Notes: a model not told the origin generated them from the letters alone. 64,000 nucleotides of DNA from Streptantibioticus cattleyicolor NRRL 8057 = DSM 46488 (GCF_000240165.1 NC_017585.1:310001-374000), one strand, 5' to 3'; counted from the stretch's first letter, positions 1 to 8,340 are shown. Made by a program: numbers and translations.

Positions 1-696
1 GTGGAGGCGAACACCGCCAACATGACGGACCTGGGCGCCTCGGTCAACACCGCCGTCAAGCTCGGCGCCAAGTTCGTCTCCAACAGCTACGGCGGCTCGG
101 AGTCCTCCTCGGACACCGGCTACGACTCCACCTACTTCAACCACCCGGGCGTCGCCATCACCGTCTCCTCGGGCGACGGCGGCTACGGGGTGGAATACCC
201 GGCGTCCTCGCCGTACGTCACCGCGGTCGGCGGCACCGCGCTGAAGCGTGACTCCAGCACCGCCCGCGGCTGGAGCGAGAGCGTGTGGTCCACCTCCAGC
301 ACCGAGGGCGCCGGCTCCGGCTGCTCCGCCTACGAGCCCAAGCCGTCCTGGCAGACCGACAGCGGCTGCGCCGAGCGCACCGTCGCCGACGTCTCGGCCG
401 TCGCCGACCCGGCCACCGGTGTCGCCGTCTACCAGACCTACGGCGGCTCCGGCTGGACCGTCTACGGCGGAACGAGCGTGGCCGCCCCGCTGATCGCCGG
501 CGTCTACGCCGACGCCGGTGCCCCGTCCGCCAGTTACCCCGCCGCCGACGCCTACGCCCACCCCGGCGCGCTCAACGACGTGACCACCGGCTCCACCGCC
601 AGCTGCTCCCCCGCCTACCTGTGCACCGCAGGCACCGGCTACGACGGCCCCACCGGCCTCGGCACCCCCAACGGTCTGGCCGCCTTCACCGGCTGA
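1..696 (+). CDS. S53 (sedolisin) serine peptidase, C-terminal part
   Basis: This is the 3' end of a secreted acid-type serine peptidase of the sedolisin family; the start lies before the window. In window numbering, the SSGDGG motif (D59) matches the oxyanion Asp region and GGTSVAAP (S159) carries the nucleophile Ser, spaced as in the S53 catalytic domain. The catalytic Glu/Asp pair and the prosegment would lie upstream. The last 60 residues hold the Gly/Asp-rich calcium-site region typical of S53 C-termini (a GYD-GPTGLGTPNG-like ending). The GTG at base 1 is only the first in-frame codon and should not be read as the true start. Family assignment is firm; substrate is unknown. Confidence 0.85.
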   Translation: MEANTANMTDLGASVNTAVKLGAKFVSNSYGGSESSSDTGYDSTYFNHPGVAITVSSGDGGYGVEYPASSPYVTAVGGTALKRDSSTARGWSESVWSTSSTEGAGSGCSAYEPKPSWQTDSGCAERTVADVSAVADPATGVAVYQTYGGSGWTVYGGTSVAAPLIAGVYADAGAPSASYPAADAYAHPGALNDVTTGSTASCSPAYLCTAGTGYDGPTGLGTPNGLAAFTG

Positions 697-724
697 CCCC
701 ACCCGGCCGGGGCGGCCCGGACGC

Positions 725-1627
725 CTACGCGTTCCAGGGCCGCCCCGCGTCGAGCAACGCCAGCTCCAGCCCGCGCAGCCGGTCCGGGGCGGCGACCAGT
801 TCGTAGCCGGTGACCCGGTCGCCGGCGCTGGTGACGAGGACGGCGAGCCGCAACCGGCCGTACGGCGCCACCGCGATGCCCACGACGCCGTCGACCAGCA
901 GTGCCTCCGCGAGGTGCGCGTTCCGCCCGAAGACGGCGATCTCCCGGGCCACGGCGTGGGCGCCGGTCACCTCGGCCGGCCGGCCCGCGACCGGCGCCGC
1001 GGGGTCCGCGCGCCGTACGACGTCGGGGGCGAGGACGGCGAGTATCGCGTCGAGGTCGCCCGCCCGCGACGCCGCCAGGAAGGCTTCCACCACGCCGCGC
1101 TGGCGCGCGAGTTCCGCACCGGACACGGCCGGGGCGCCGCGCACCTTGCGGCGGGCCCGGCTGGCGAGTTGCTTGGCGGCGGCGAGCGAGCGGCCGACGA
1201 CGGGCGCGATCTCGCCGAACGGCACCGCGAACATGTCGTGCAGCACGAAGGCGACCCGTTCGGCGGGGCCCAGCCGGACCAGGACGACCAGCACGGCGCG
1301 TCCCACCGAGTCGGCCAGCAGTGTCCGCTGTTCCGGGTCGCCGTCCACGCCGGTGTCCCGGTCCTCCTCGGGCCCCGGCAGCCCGGCCGGCCTCTCCCGC
1401 CGGGCGGCGCGGGAACGCAGCATGTCCAGGCAGATCCGGGAGACCGTGGTGGTGAGCCAACCGCCCATGGTGTCGATGGCGTCCGCGTCGGCGCGGGCCA
1501 GCCGCAGCCAGGCCTCCTGCACGGCGTCCTCCGCCTCGCCGTGCGAGCCGAGCAGGCGGTGGGCGACCGCGCGCAGGCGGTCGCGGTGCGTCTCGAAGTC
1601 CGCCGCGAGGGCGTCGTGCGCGTTCAA
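725..1627 (-). CDS. ECF sigma factor with C-terminal SnoaL-like domain (ECF41/SigJ type)
   Basis: An extracytoplasmic-function sigma factor of 300 aa. Region 2 lies at about residues 10-75 (the EDAVQEAWLRL helix) and region 4 at about 110-165 (PFGEIAPVVGRSLAAAKQLASRARR). A SnoaL-like fold of about 130 aa follows, ending in APDRL, which resembles the NPDKL box of the ECF41 group. In that family the C-terminal domain modulates the sigma core in place of a separate anti-sigma factor. The usual DGGGK linker motif is not visible; the segment reads RADPAAPVAG. A TTG start is used, preceded by GGGGAAAGG. The gene diverges from a nitroreductase across 98 bp, the usual arrangement in which ECF41 factors sit beside oxidoreductases. 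Confidence 0.88.
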   Translation of the reverse strand: MNAHDALAADFETHRDRLRAVAHRLLGSHGEAEDAVQEAWLRLARADADAIDTMGGWLTTTVSRICLDMLRSRAARRERPAGLPGPEEDRDTGVDGDPEQRTLLADSVGRAVLVVLVRLGPAERVAFVLHDMFAVPFGEIAPVVGRSLAAAKQLASRARRKVRGAPAVSGAELARQRGVVEAFLAASRAGDLDAILAVLAPDVVRRADPAAPVAGRPAEVTGAHAVAREIAVFGRNAHLAEALLVDGVVGIAVAPYGRLRLAVLVTSAGDRVTGYELVAAPDRLRGLELALLDAGRPWNA

Positions 1628-1725
1628 CCGGTCACCTTTCCCCGTGGTCGTCCGTCAACACGGTAGGACCCTCCGGCCGTTGGACGGCCGGGGGGCGGAC
1701 GACCGAGGAAGGAAGGGGCATCTTC

Positions 1726-2391
1726 GTGGATGTCTACGAGGCGGTGGCGAGCCGGCGGGCGGTGCGGCGGTTCAGCGCGGAGCCGGTGCCGCGCGAGGCG
1801 CTGGAGCGTGTGCTGCGCGCCGCGAGACGGTCCCCGTCCGGCGGCAACCTCCAGCCGTGGCACCTCTACGTGCTGACCGGCGCGCCCCTGGCGGACCTGC
1901 GGAAACGCACCGCGGCACGGGTGGCCGCCGGCGACCCCGGTGACCCGCGGGAATACCCGATGTACCCGCCGGAGCTGCGATCCCCGTACCGGGAACGCCG
2001 GTTCGCGGCGGCCCGGCAGCGCTACGCCGCGATGGGCATACCCTGGGAGGACGAGCGGGCACGGCACGAAGCCGTCGCCGCCAACTGGGACTGCTTCGGC
2101 GCACCGGTGGCCGCGTTCTGCTACCTCGACCGCGCCATGGGGCCGGGCCAGTGGGCCGACACGGGGATGTACCTGCAGACCGTGATGCTCCTGCTGCGCG
2201 CCGAAGGGCTGCACAGCTGCGCGCAGATGGCCTGGTCGGTGTACCGGTCGACGGTCGCCGAGATCGTGTCGCCCCCGTCGGACCTGATCCTCTTCTGCGG
2301 TTTGTCCATCGGTTACGAGGACGCCGCCGCGCCGCAGACCCGCACCGACCGGGCACCACTCGGCGAGACCGTGACGTTCCTGGACGGGTAG
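1726..2391 (+). CDS. Nitroreductase family flavoprotein
   Basis: A 221-aa protein of the FMN-dependent nitroreductase fold. It opens with a helix and an RRAVRRFSAEPV FMN-phosphate-contact segment, then RRSPSGGNLQPW, the typical Ser/Asn flavin-binding stretch at about residues 35-46. The C-terminal half has the GMYLQTVMLLLRAEGL and ILFCGLSIGYED segments of the family. It should catalyse NAD(P)H-dependent two-electron reduction of nitro, quinone or related substrates as a dimer; the substrate cannot be read. A GTG start follows GGAAGGAAGGGG. It is divergent from the ECF41 sigma gene, its likely regulator, and ends 1 bp from the convergent aldo/keto reductase gene. Confidence 0.88.
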   Translation: MDVYEAVASRRAVRRFSAEPVPREALERVLRAARRSPSGGNLQPWHLYVLTGAPLADLRKRTAARVAAGDPGDPREYPMYPPELRSPYRERRFAAARQRYAAMGIPWEDERARHEAVAANWDCFGAPVAAFCYLDRAMGPGQWADTGMYLQTVMLLLRAEGLHSCAQMAWSVYRSTVAEIVSPPSDLILFCGLSIGYEDAAAPQTRTDRAPLGETVTFLDG

Positions 2392-2392
2392 G

Positions 2393-3334
2393 TCAGCCGG
2401 ACCCGGTCGGGCGGGCGACGGCGTCCAGCGCCGCGAGCGTGGTGGCGTCGAGGTGGATGGCCCCGGCGGCGATGTTCTCCTCCAGGTGGCGGGGGTTGGC
2501 GGTGCCGGGGATGAGGAGGACGTGGGGCGCGTGGCGGAGCAGCCAGGCGAGGCCGATCTGGGCGGGGGTGTGGCCGAGGGAGCGGGCGACGGCGAGGACG
2601 GCCGGGTCGTCGGTGACCTTCGGCACGCCGGGGAAGGCGCCGCCGAGCGGGAAGAACGGAACCCACGCGATGCCTTCCGCGGCGCACAGCCGCAGCATCT
2701 CCTCGTCGTCGCGGGTCACCAGACTGTAGGCGTTCTGGACGCAGACGATCCCGGCCGGGACCGCCCGGCGCAGTATGTCGAGGGTGACGCCGCTCAGGCC
2801 GATCGCGCCGATCTTGCCCGCGTCGCGCAGCGCGGTGAGCACCGCCAACTGGTCGTCGAGGTCGACCCGTTGATCACCCTCGGCCCGCAGTCCCGGACCG
2901 GCGTCGAGGCGGCGGAGGTTGACCACCGGGATGTGGTCGAGGCCGAGGCCGGTCAGGTTGGCCTCGACGCTCGCCCGTAGTTCCTCGGGCCGCTGTGCGG
3001 GGCGGAGCGTGCGGGCGGCGCCGGGGTCGGGTTCGGGGTCGGCGCCGACCTTGCTGACGACCGTGATGCCGTCCTCGGGGCGGAACGCGTCCCGGATGAC
3101 GTCGTTGACGAAACCGTCGCCGTAGAAGTGGGCGGTGTCGACGTGGTCGACGCCGAGTTCGGCCACGCGGCGCAGCAGGGCGATCGCGGCGCGGCGGTCG
3201 GCGCGCAGGTGTTCCAGTTGCATCGCGCCGTAGCCGATGCGGGAGACCGTCCGGCCCGCCAGGTCCGCGGCCCCTCCGGCACGGGGCGCGCCGGAGGCCG
3301 TGTGCTGCGGGGTGAGGGTGCTGTCGGTGGTCAT
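2393..3334 (-). CDS. Aldo/keto reductase
   Basis: A 313-aa (alpha/beta)8 NADPH-dependent oxidoreductase. The catalytic Asp66 and Tyr71 (DTAHFYG) and Lys95 (VVSKVG) are present. The fourth tetrad residue, normally His, falls in VVNLRRLD, so the His is replaced, as in the YdbC-like branch of the superfamily. The first 27 residues are a loose extension before the RIGYGAMQL strand. The gene is divergent from the TetR gene at 3421; two identical-type palindromes lie between them, so it is the probable target of that repressor. It converges on the nitroreductase gene with a 1-bp gap. Confidence 0.88.
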   Translation of the reverse strand: MTTDSTLTPQHTASGAPRAGGAADLAGRTVSRIGYGAMQLEHLRADRRAAIALLRRVAELGVDHVDTAHFYGDGFVNDVIRDAFRPEDGITVVSKVGADPEPDPGAARTLRPAQRPEELRASVEANLTGLGLDHIPVVNLRRLDAGPGLRAEGDQRVDLDDQLAVLTALRDAGKIGAIGLSGVTLDILRRAVPAGIVCVQNAYSLVTRDDEEMLRLCAAEGIAWVPFFPLGGAFPGVPKVTDDPAVLAVARSLGHTPAQIGLAWLLRHAPHVLLIPGTANPRHLEENIAAGAIHLDATTLAALDAVARPTGSG

Positions 3335-3366
3335 GGGCGTCCGTCCTCATGAGACGATGAGTGAAG

Positions 3367-3380
3367 CGGAGGAACCTCCG
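3367..3380. promoter_or_regulatory. TetR operator candidate, copy 1 (CGGAGG-AA-CCTCCG)
   Basis: A perfect 6-bp inverted repeat with a 2-bp centre, repeated 38 bp further on as copy 2. It lies between the divergent aldo/keto reductase and TetR genes. Because the palindrome falls inside the longest reading frame of the TetR gene, the TetR start must be downstream of it. Confidence 0.65.
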
Positions 3381-3404
3381 CTATGGCGACTGTAGCACTA
3401 TTAC

Positions 3405-3418
3405 CGGAGGTCCCTCCG
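3405..3418. promoter_or_regulatory. TetR operator candidate, copy 2 (CGGAGG-TC-CCTCCG)
   Basis: Second copy of the palindrome at 3367, same arms and same 2-bp spacing. Its GGAGG (3406-3410) also serves as the Shine-Dalgarno sequence for the TetR start at 3421, so a bound repressor could block both transcription and its own translation start region. Confidence 0.65.
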
Positions 3419-3420
3419 TT

Positions 3421-4053
3421 TTGAACCGCGCCCACTCCACACCACCGGAAAAGGAACCCGGACCGAAGCGGCGAGCCGCCCGCGCGCCCCGCGCCGACGC
3501 GCTGCGCAACCGCGACCGGCTGATCGCCGTGGCCCGGGCCGCGTTCGCGTCCGCCGACGACACCGTCCCGCTGGAGACCATCGCCCGCGAGGCTGGCGTG
3601 GGGATCGGCACCCTCTACCGCCACTTCCCGACCCGGGAGGCGCTGGTGGAGGCGGTGTACGCCGCCGAGCTCGACGACGTCACCGACGCCGTCCCGGCTC
3701 TGCTGCGGGAGCTGGCGCCGGACGCGGCGCTGCGGGCGTGGATGGACCGCTACGCCGCGTTCATCGCGACGAAGCGCGGGATGCTCGACACGCTCCGGGC
3801 CGGCTGGGCGTCCGGGCGCATCGCCACCCCGTCCACCCGGGAACGCGTCACCGCCGCCATCGCAGAACTCCTCGCCGCCGGGGCCGAAGCGGGGTCGCTC
3901 CGCTCCGACGTCGAGCCGGACGACGTCACCGCGATGCTCGTGGGCGTGCTGCTCTCCACGGCGGAGGCCGACCCCCCGGAACGCACCGGGCGCCTGCTCG
4001 ACCTCGTCATGGCCGCGCTGCGTCCGACCGGCGTTCCCGCCGACGAGGCGTAG
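3421..4053 (+). CDS. TetR/AcrR family repressor
   Basis: A regulator of 210 aa from a TTG start. The start was chosen because GGAGG lies 10 bp upstream and the longer frame would run through two operator palindromes. The N-terminal HTH (about residues 30-75; ETIAREAGVGIGTLYRHFPTREAL) is classic TetR. The ligand-binding part matches the SbtR-like C-terminal type, with a VGVLLSTAEADPPER stretch near the end. It is divergent from the aldo/keto reductase and convergent with the next TetR gene. Autorepression plus control of the reductase is inferred from the two CGGAGG-NN-CCTCCG sites. Confidence 0.85.
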   Translation: MNRAHSTPPEKEPGPKRRAARAPRADALRNRDRLIAVARAAFASADDTVPLETIAREAGVGIGTLYRHFPTREALVEAVYAAELDDVTDAVPALLRELAPDAALRAWMDRYAAFIATKRGMLDTLRAGWASGRIATPSTRERVTAAIAELLAAGAEAGSLRSDVEPDDVTAMLVGVLLSTAEADPPERTGRLLDLVMAALRPTGVPADEA

Positions 4054-4073
4054 CCGCCGGGGAGTTGACCGGC

Positions 4074-4670
4074 TTACGCCCGCTCGCCCGCCGCACCGCC
4101 GCCACTCCAGCCGTGGTCGAGGAGGTCGAAGATCCGGTCGAGGGCGGCCTCGGAGTCGGCGCGGCCGTGGACGAGGGCGACGGCCTCCAGGGCGAAGTGG
4201 GCCAGCGCCTGGCAGCCGGGGTCGCCGGCGGGCAGTCCGGCGTCCTCGGCGATCGCCGAGGCCAGGGCGTTCTCGTGCCGCAGCCACATCCGGCGGGCGT
4301 ACTCGCGCAGCGCCGGGGTGGTCTCGATCAGGCGGAGGAAGTCGGGGAAGCGGGGGTCGTCGCGCACCTGGCGGGCGCGTTCGCCGCGGAGCATCCGGCG
4401 CAGCGCCTGGGGGACACTGTGGCCGGCGGGACGGTCGCGGACGGCGGCGGTCAACGCGGCCTCGCGGTCGGCGTCCTCGTCGAAGACGAGCGCTTCCTTG
4501 CCGTCCGGGAAGTGCTTGAACAGCGTGGTCACGGAGACGTCGGCGGCCTCGGCGACGTCCCGCACGCCCACCGCGTCGTACCCGCGTTCCAGGAACAGCT
4601 CCAGCGCCGCGTCCGCCAGGGCGCGGCGAGTGGCGGCCTTCTTGCGCTCACGGCGCCCCATCTCGGTCAC
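4074..4670 (-). CDS. TetR/AcrR family repressor
   Basis: A 198-aa regulator with a strongly basic N-terminus (RRERKKAATRRAL) and an HTH at about residues 28-60 (VRDVAEAADVSVTTLFKHFPDGKEAL). The C-terminal helices contain the LRRMLRG and LRLIETTPALREYARRMW segments common in actinobacterial drug-responsive TetR proteins. It diverges from a Tet(X)-like flavin monooxygenase; the 119 bp between them include the only AT-rich patch nearby. The natural reading is a repressor that controls the monooxygenase and itself. The effector is unknown. Confidence 0.85.
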   Translation of the reverse strand: MTEMGRRERKKAATRRALADAALELFLERGYDAVGVRDVAEAADVSVTTLFKHFPDGKEALVFDEDADREAALTAAVRDRPAGHSVPQALRRMLRGERARQVRDDPRFPDFLRLIETTPALREYARRMWLRHENALASAIAEDAGLPAGDPGCQALAHFALEAVALVHGRADSEAALDRIFDLLDHGWSGGGAAGERA

Positions 4671-4679
4671 CCCGCCACT

Positions 4680-4725
4680 TTAGCGCATCGGATCAAAAAG
4701 TTGAGCTGTTGCATATATTTAGCGG
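4680..4725. promoter_or_regulatory. AT-rich divergent promoter region, TetR / Tet(X)-like
   Basis: This short stretch (around GATCAAAAAGTTGAGC and GCATATATTTAGC) contrasts sharply with the surrounding GC-rich DNA and holds the small palindrome TCAA-AAAG-TTGA at 4693-4704. It probably contains the overlapping promoters of the two divergent genes. Individual -35/-10 boxes cannot be assigned with certainty. Confidence 0.4.
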
Positions 4726-4789
4726 CTTCACTTACTGTGGTGGCGTCCGGTCGCCCCGGCCGGACCGGCGACACGACAAGGACCCACCC

Positions 4790-5998
4790 ATGACCACCAC
4801 ACCCCGCATCGCCATCGTCGGCGGCGGGCCCGCCGGGCTGATGTGCGCCCGCGTACTCCAGCGGCACGGCATCGAAGCGGCCGTCTACGACGCGGACACC
4901 GCCGTGGACTCCCGCGACCCGGGAGGCACCCTCGACCTGCACGCCGACTCGGGCCAGATCGCCCTGGAGGACGCCGGTCTGATGGACGCCTTCATGGCGC
5001 TGGCCCGTACCGAGGGCCAGGCCAAGACCAGCCGCGACCACCACGGCACCGTCCGCGCCGCGTTCGTCCCCACCGACGACGACACCGCGGCCCCCGAGAT
5101 CGACCGCGGCCAGCTGCGCGCCATGCTCCACGCACACCTGCGGCCCGGCACCGTCCGCTGGGGCCACAAGCTGCTGCGGGTCGCCCCCGACGGCGACGGC
5201 GCGCATCTGCTGGAGTTCGCCGACGGCGGCCGGGTCTCCGCCGACCTGGTCGTCGGCGCGGACGGCGCCTGGTCGAAGGTCCGCCCGCTGCTGACCGACG
5301 CGGTACCGGAGTACCTCGGGGTGTGTTTCCTCGACGTCCGGTACGACGACGTCGACACCCGCCACCCCGGCATCGCCGAACTCGTCGGCCACGGCCACAT
5401 GTTCGCCAACGACGGTGACGGCCGCGCGGTGATCGTCCAGCGCAACAGCGACGGTGTGGTGCGCGGCTACATCGCGTTCCGCGCCGAGGCCGACTGGCAC
5501 ACCCGGGCCGGTGTCGACCTCACCGACCGCGCGGCCGTCCGCGCCTTCCTGCTGCGGGAGTTCAGCGGCTGGTCGGCGCTGATGCGTCCGATGCTCACCG
5601 ACAACGACAGCGACTACCTGCCCCGTGCCTTCCACGCCCTGCCCGCGCCGCTGACCTGGCGGCGGGTGCCCGGCGCCACCCTCGTCGGCGACGCGGCCCA
5701 CCTGATGGCACCGTTCGGCGGGCACGGCACCAACCTCGCCCTCCTCGACGCCGCCGAACTCGCCCGCGCCATCGCCGAGGAGGCCACCGTGGACGCGGCG
5801 GTGGCCCGTCACGAGGCGGCCATGTTCGCCCGCTCCGGCGAACTCGCCGTCCAGTCCAACGCGGCGCTGCGGCGCTTCTTCGCCACCACCTCCCCCGACG
5901 CCCCGCACCTGCCCCCGGACCACGCCGCGGAGCACGAGGAGTACCGGGCGAGGGCGGCCGAGTACCGCCGTCGGCAGGGCGAGGCCGGCCGCGCGTAG
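4790..5998 (+). CDS. FAD-dependent monooxygenase, Tet(X)-like
   Basis: A 402-aa class A flavoprotein hydroxylase. Residues 8-17 form the FAD Rossmann motif (IVGGGPAGLM). GGTLDLHADSGQ and PEIDRGQLRAML follow, closely matching the order and wording of the tetracycline hydroxylase Tet(X). Next come the DGAWSKVRP segment (the DG motif position) and the second FAD motif GDAAHLMAPFGGHGTN near residue 305. The C-terminus keeps a bridging helix. Such enzymes hydroxylate aromatic or tetracycline-like substrates using NADPH and O2. The ATG at 4790 was chosen over the upstream in-frame GTG because that part lies in the promoter patch. A divergent TetR gene supports a drug-inducible unit. True tetracycline inactivation is an inference. 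Confidence 0.82.
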   Translation: MTTTPRIAIVGGGPAGLMCARVLQRHGIEAAVYDADTAVDSRDPGGTLDLHADSGQIALEDAGLMDAFMALARTEGQAKTSRDHHGTVRAAFVPTDDDTAAPEIDRGQLRAMLHAHLRPGTVRWGHKLLRVAPDGDGAHLLEFADGGRVSADLVVGADGAWSKVRPLLTDAVPEYLGVCFLDVRYDDVDTRHPGIAELVGHGHMFANDGDGRAVIVQRNSDGVVRGYIAFRAEADWHTRAGVDLTDRAAVRAFLLREFSGWSALMRPMLTDNDSDYLPRAFHALPAPLTWRRVPGATLVGDAAHLMAPFGGHGTNLALLDAAELARAIAEEATVDAAVARHEAAMFARSGELAVQSNAALRRFFATTSPDAPHLPPDHAAEHEEYRARAAEYRRRQGEAGRA

Positions 5999-6020
5999 GG
6001 CGCCGGGGACGACCGGCCGG

Positions 6021-6794
6021 TCAGCCGTCGAGGGCGGCCCGCGCCGCGGCCACCAGGGCGGGGTCGGTGACGTGGTGGGTGTCCGCCTCGGCCGACGAGC
6101 CCGCGGCGCCCATGGGCACCCAGGCGCCGCCGCGCCGGGCGGGGGCCGGGCGTTTGGCGGAGAGGTGGACGGCGGCGGCCCCGGCGGCGACGAGACGGGG
6201 GATGTCCGACGGGCGCACACCCGCCCCGGCCATCACCTCGACCCCGGGCGCGGCGGCGGCGATCCGGCGGATCGTGGCGACGCCGTCCACCGCGGTGACC
6301 GCGCCGCCGGAGGTGAGCACCCGGTCCACCCCCAGCCCCGGGGCGAGCGCGGCGGCGGCGACCGGGTCGGCGGACTGGTCGATCGCCCGGTGCAAGGTGA
6401 CCTCCACCGCACGCCCCGCCGTCACCGCGGCGTCCCGCGCGGCGGCGACCCACCGGCGCACCGCCTCGGTGTCGAGCGCGCCCTTCTCGGTGAGCGCGCC
6501 GACGACGACGCCCGCGGCCCCGGCGGCGACCACCGACCGCACCTCCGCCGTCATCAGCGCGATCTCCTCGGCGTCGTAGACGAAGTCACCGGGGCGGCAG
6601 CGCACCAGCGCCTGGACCGGCACCCCGGTGGCCACCGCCGCCGCCACGAGCGCCTGCGACGGGGTCACCCCGCCGAGTTCCAGCGATGCGCACAACTCCA
6701 CGCGGTCCGCGCCGCCGTCCCGGGCGATCCGGGCCCCGGCCGGGCTGGTGACGGCGATCTCCAGGGCGGTCCCGGCTCCGGTTGCCGCCGTCAC
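6021..6794 (-). CDS. cutC: CutC family protein (copper homeostasis protein)
   Basis: A 257-aa TIM-barrel protein of the CutC family. It begins LEIAVTSPAGARIARDGGADRVELCASLELGG and carries the QALVRCRPGDFVY and VTLHRAIDQSADP segments typical of the family, followed by VDRVLTSGGA. The family was named from E. coli copper phenotypes but the biochemical role is not settled. Here it overlaps the M81 peptidase gene by 4 bp (GTGA) and lies in a ROK-regulated catabolic locus, which points to a metabolic rather than a metal-resistance job. No copper-site genes are nearby. The tail extends about 25 aa beyond the barrel. Confidence 0.85.
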   Translation of the reverse strand: MTAATGAGTALEIAVTSPAGARIARDGGADRVELCASLELGGVTPSQALVAAAVATGVPVQALVRCRPGDFVYDAEEIALMTAEVRSVVAAGAAGVVVGALTEKGALDTEAVRRWVAAARDAAVTAGRAVEVTLHRAIDQSADPVAAAALAPGLGVDRVLTSGGAVTAVDGVATIRRIAAAAPGVEVMAGAGVRPSDIPRLVAAGAAAVHLSAKRPAPARRGGAWVPMGAAGSSAEADTHHVTDPALVAAARAALDG

Positions 6795-8314
6795 TCGTCC
6801 GCCCCGGTCATCGGCTGGTCGGCGGGGGCGATGACGCGGGCGGTCAGATCGGGGTCGGCCATGTCCGGGTCGAAGGGGAACATCGGGCGGCGGATGCGGC
6901 GGTGGCCGAGCCGCACCAGGTCCTGGTCGACCCCGCCGGGGGTGAGGGCGAGCTTCCAGTCGGCGGCCATGGCGAACAGTTCCGGTTCGAGGTAGCCGAT
7001 CTTGACGATGACGAGGTCGGCGGCGCGCGGGTCGAGCGCCAGGTCGGTGAAGTCCTGCTCGTGGTGGTAGGGCTTGCGCAGTTCGGTGAGGATGACGCGG
7101 ACGCTGCCGACGCGCAGGACGACCTCGGTGACTGCGTCCCGGTCGCCGCGCTTGACGGCGTGGACGACCCCGGTCATGGTGAGCGGTCCGGCGTGCCGGT
7201 CGTCGACGGCGGCGCCGCCGGTGACGGTGACGGTGGCGCCGACCCCGGCCTCCAGGGCGGCGGCGACGGCCTGCGGGGCGGGCAGCGAGGCGTAGATGAC
7301 GGCCGGGCCGTCGGGGCGCTGGAACTCCGGCCGGGCCAGGACGTGTCGCAGCCCCCAGGTGACGTCACCGGCGCCGCCCGCGGTCGGGTTGTCACCGGTG
7401 TCGCTGATGAAGTAGGGGCGGGCGGTGGAGGCGAGCGCCTCGTCGATGCAGGCGTCCAGCGATCCGGTCGGCGCGACGAAGGCGAAGTCGCGCCGGGCCC
7501 GCCAGAAGCCGCGGGCCAGGCGTTCGGCGCCCGCGGTGACGGCGTCCCGGGAGGTTCCGGTGACGACCACCGCCGCGCGGTTGCGGGGTTCGTCGGCCCA
7601 GGCGTAGCCGACCCAGATCGCCGCGTCGATCACCCCGTCCATCGCCTCGACCTCCTCGACCGCCGCGTAGACGCCGCGCCCGGGCTCGATGCGGGTCGAG
7701 GTCTGCTCCCCGGCCAGCAGGACGGGCACCGGGACCCACGCCTTGACCGGCCGCGGGGCGCCGGTGGTGAGCAGGTGCACCAGGTTGCGCGCGGCGCGTT
7801 CCTTGGTCTCCATGTGGTCCTCGTGCGGGGCCATCCGGTAGCAGGTGATCAGGTCGCTGAGGTGGGCCAGTTCGCGGGAGACGTTGCCGTGCAGGTCCAT
7901 GGAGGTCGACACCAGGACGTCGGGGCCGACGACCTCGCGGACCCGGGCGAGGAGTACCGCCTCGGCGTCGTCGATGCCTTCGACGGTCATGGCCCCGTGG
8001 ATGTCGAACCAGACGCCGTCCAGGTGCGGCGTCGCGCGCAGCCGGTCGAGGAGTTCGGCGGAGAGTTCGGCGAAGGCGTCCGCCGTGACCATGCCGCCGG
8101 GCAGCGCCTTGCCCACCAGCGCGCCGCGCCAGTCGGCCGCGTCGGCGAGCGGCCGGCCCGGGGCGAGGAAGGGGTAGCGGGAAAGGACCTCCGGTCCGCG
8201 TTGCGGGTGGAAGGCGGCGGCCCCGGTGCGGGCCGGGGAGAACGTGGACGATTCGATCCCGAGGCCGGCGATGGCGATGACGGGACGGGCGATGGCGGTA
8301 CGCGGTTGCGGCAT
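6791..8314 (-). CDS. M81 family metallopeptidase (MlrC-like)
   Basis: A 507-aa protein of the M81/MlrC family: an N-terminal DUF1485 domain (about residues 10-290, with GIESSTFSP and DIHGAMTVEGIDD) and a C-terminal MlrC domain (about 300-480, with SDTGDNPTAGGAGD). MlrC of Sphingomonas hydrolyses linearised microcystin peptides; other members are poorly characterised hydrolases. His and Asp residues in FDIHGAM and STSMDLHGN are likely metal ligands. The ATG at 8314 was chosen because the frame upstream shows no family sequence and overlaps the ROK gene. It follows the ROK repressor by 26 bp and overlaps cutC, forming a three-gene operon. Confidence 0.88.
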   Translation of the reverse strand: MPQPRTAIARPVIAIAGLGIESSTFSPARTGAAAFHPQRGPEVLSRYPFLAPGRPLADAADWRGALVGKALPGGMVTADAFAELSAELLDRLRATPHLDGVWFDIHGAMTVEGIDDAEAVLLARVREVVGPDVLVSTSMDLHGNVSRELAHLSDLITCYRMAPHEDHMETKERAARNLVHLLTTGAPRPVKAWVPVPVLLAGEQTSTRIEPGRGVYAAVEEVEAMDGVIDAAIWVGYAWADEPRNRAAVVVTGTSRDAVTAGAERLARGFWRARRDFAFVAPTGSLDACIDEALASTARPYFISDTGDNPTAGGAGDVTWGLRHVLARPEFQRPDGPAVIYASLPAPQAVAAALEAGVGATVTVTGGAAVDDRHAGPLTMTGVVHAVKRGDRDAVTEVVLRVGSVRVILTELRKPYHHEQDFTDLALDPRAADLVIVKIGYLEPELFAMAADWKLALTPGGVDQDLVRLGHRRIRRPMFPFDPDMADPDLTARVIAPADQPMTGADE

Positions 8315-8340
8315 GGCTCCTCGTGCGGGTGGTGACGGCG

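Noticed and set aside
3361-3420. GTG at 3361 as the start of the first TetR gene
   Set aside because: It would place both operator palindromes inside the coding region and has no ribosome site; TTG at 3421 has GGAGG 10 bp upstream.
4680-4725. The AT-rich patch as an attachment site for an integrated element
   Set aside because: There is no integrase, no second copy of the sequence and no tRNA end nearby; a divergent promoter explains it better.
6021-8314. A copper-resistance operon based on CutC
   Set aside because: No copper pump, chaperone or CsoR/CueR regulator is nearby, and the genes are coupled to an M81 peptidase under a ROK repressor; the family name is not good evidence of function.
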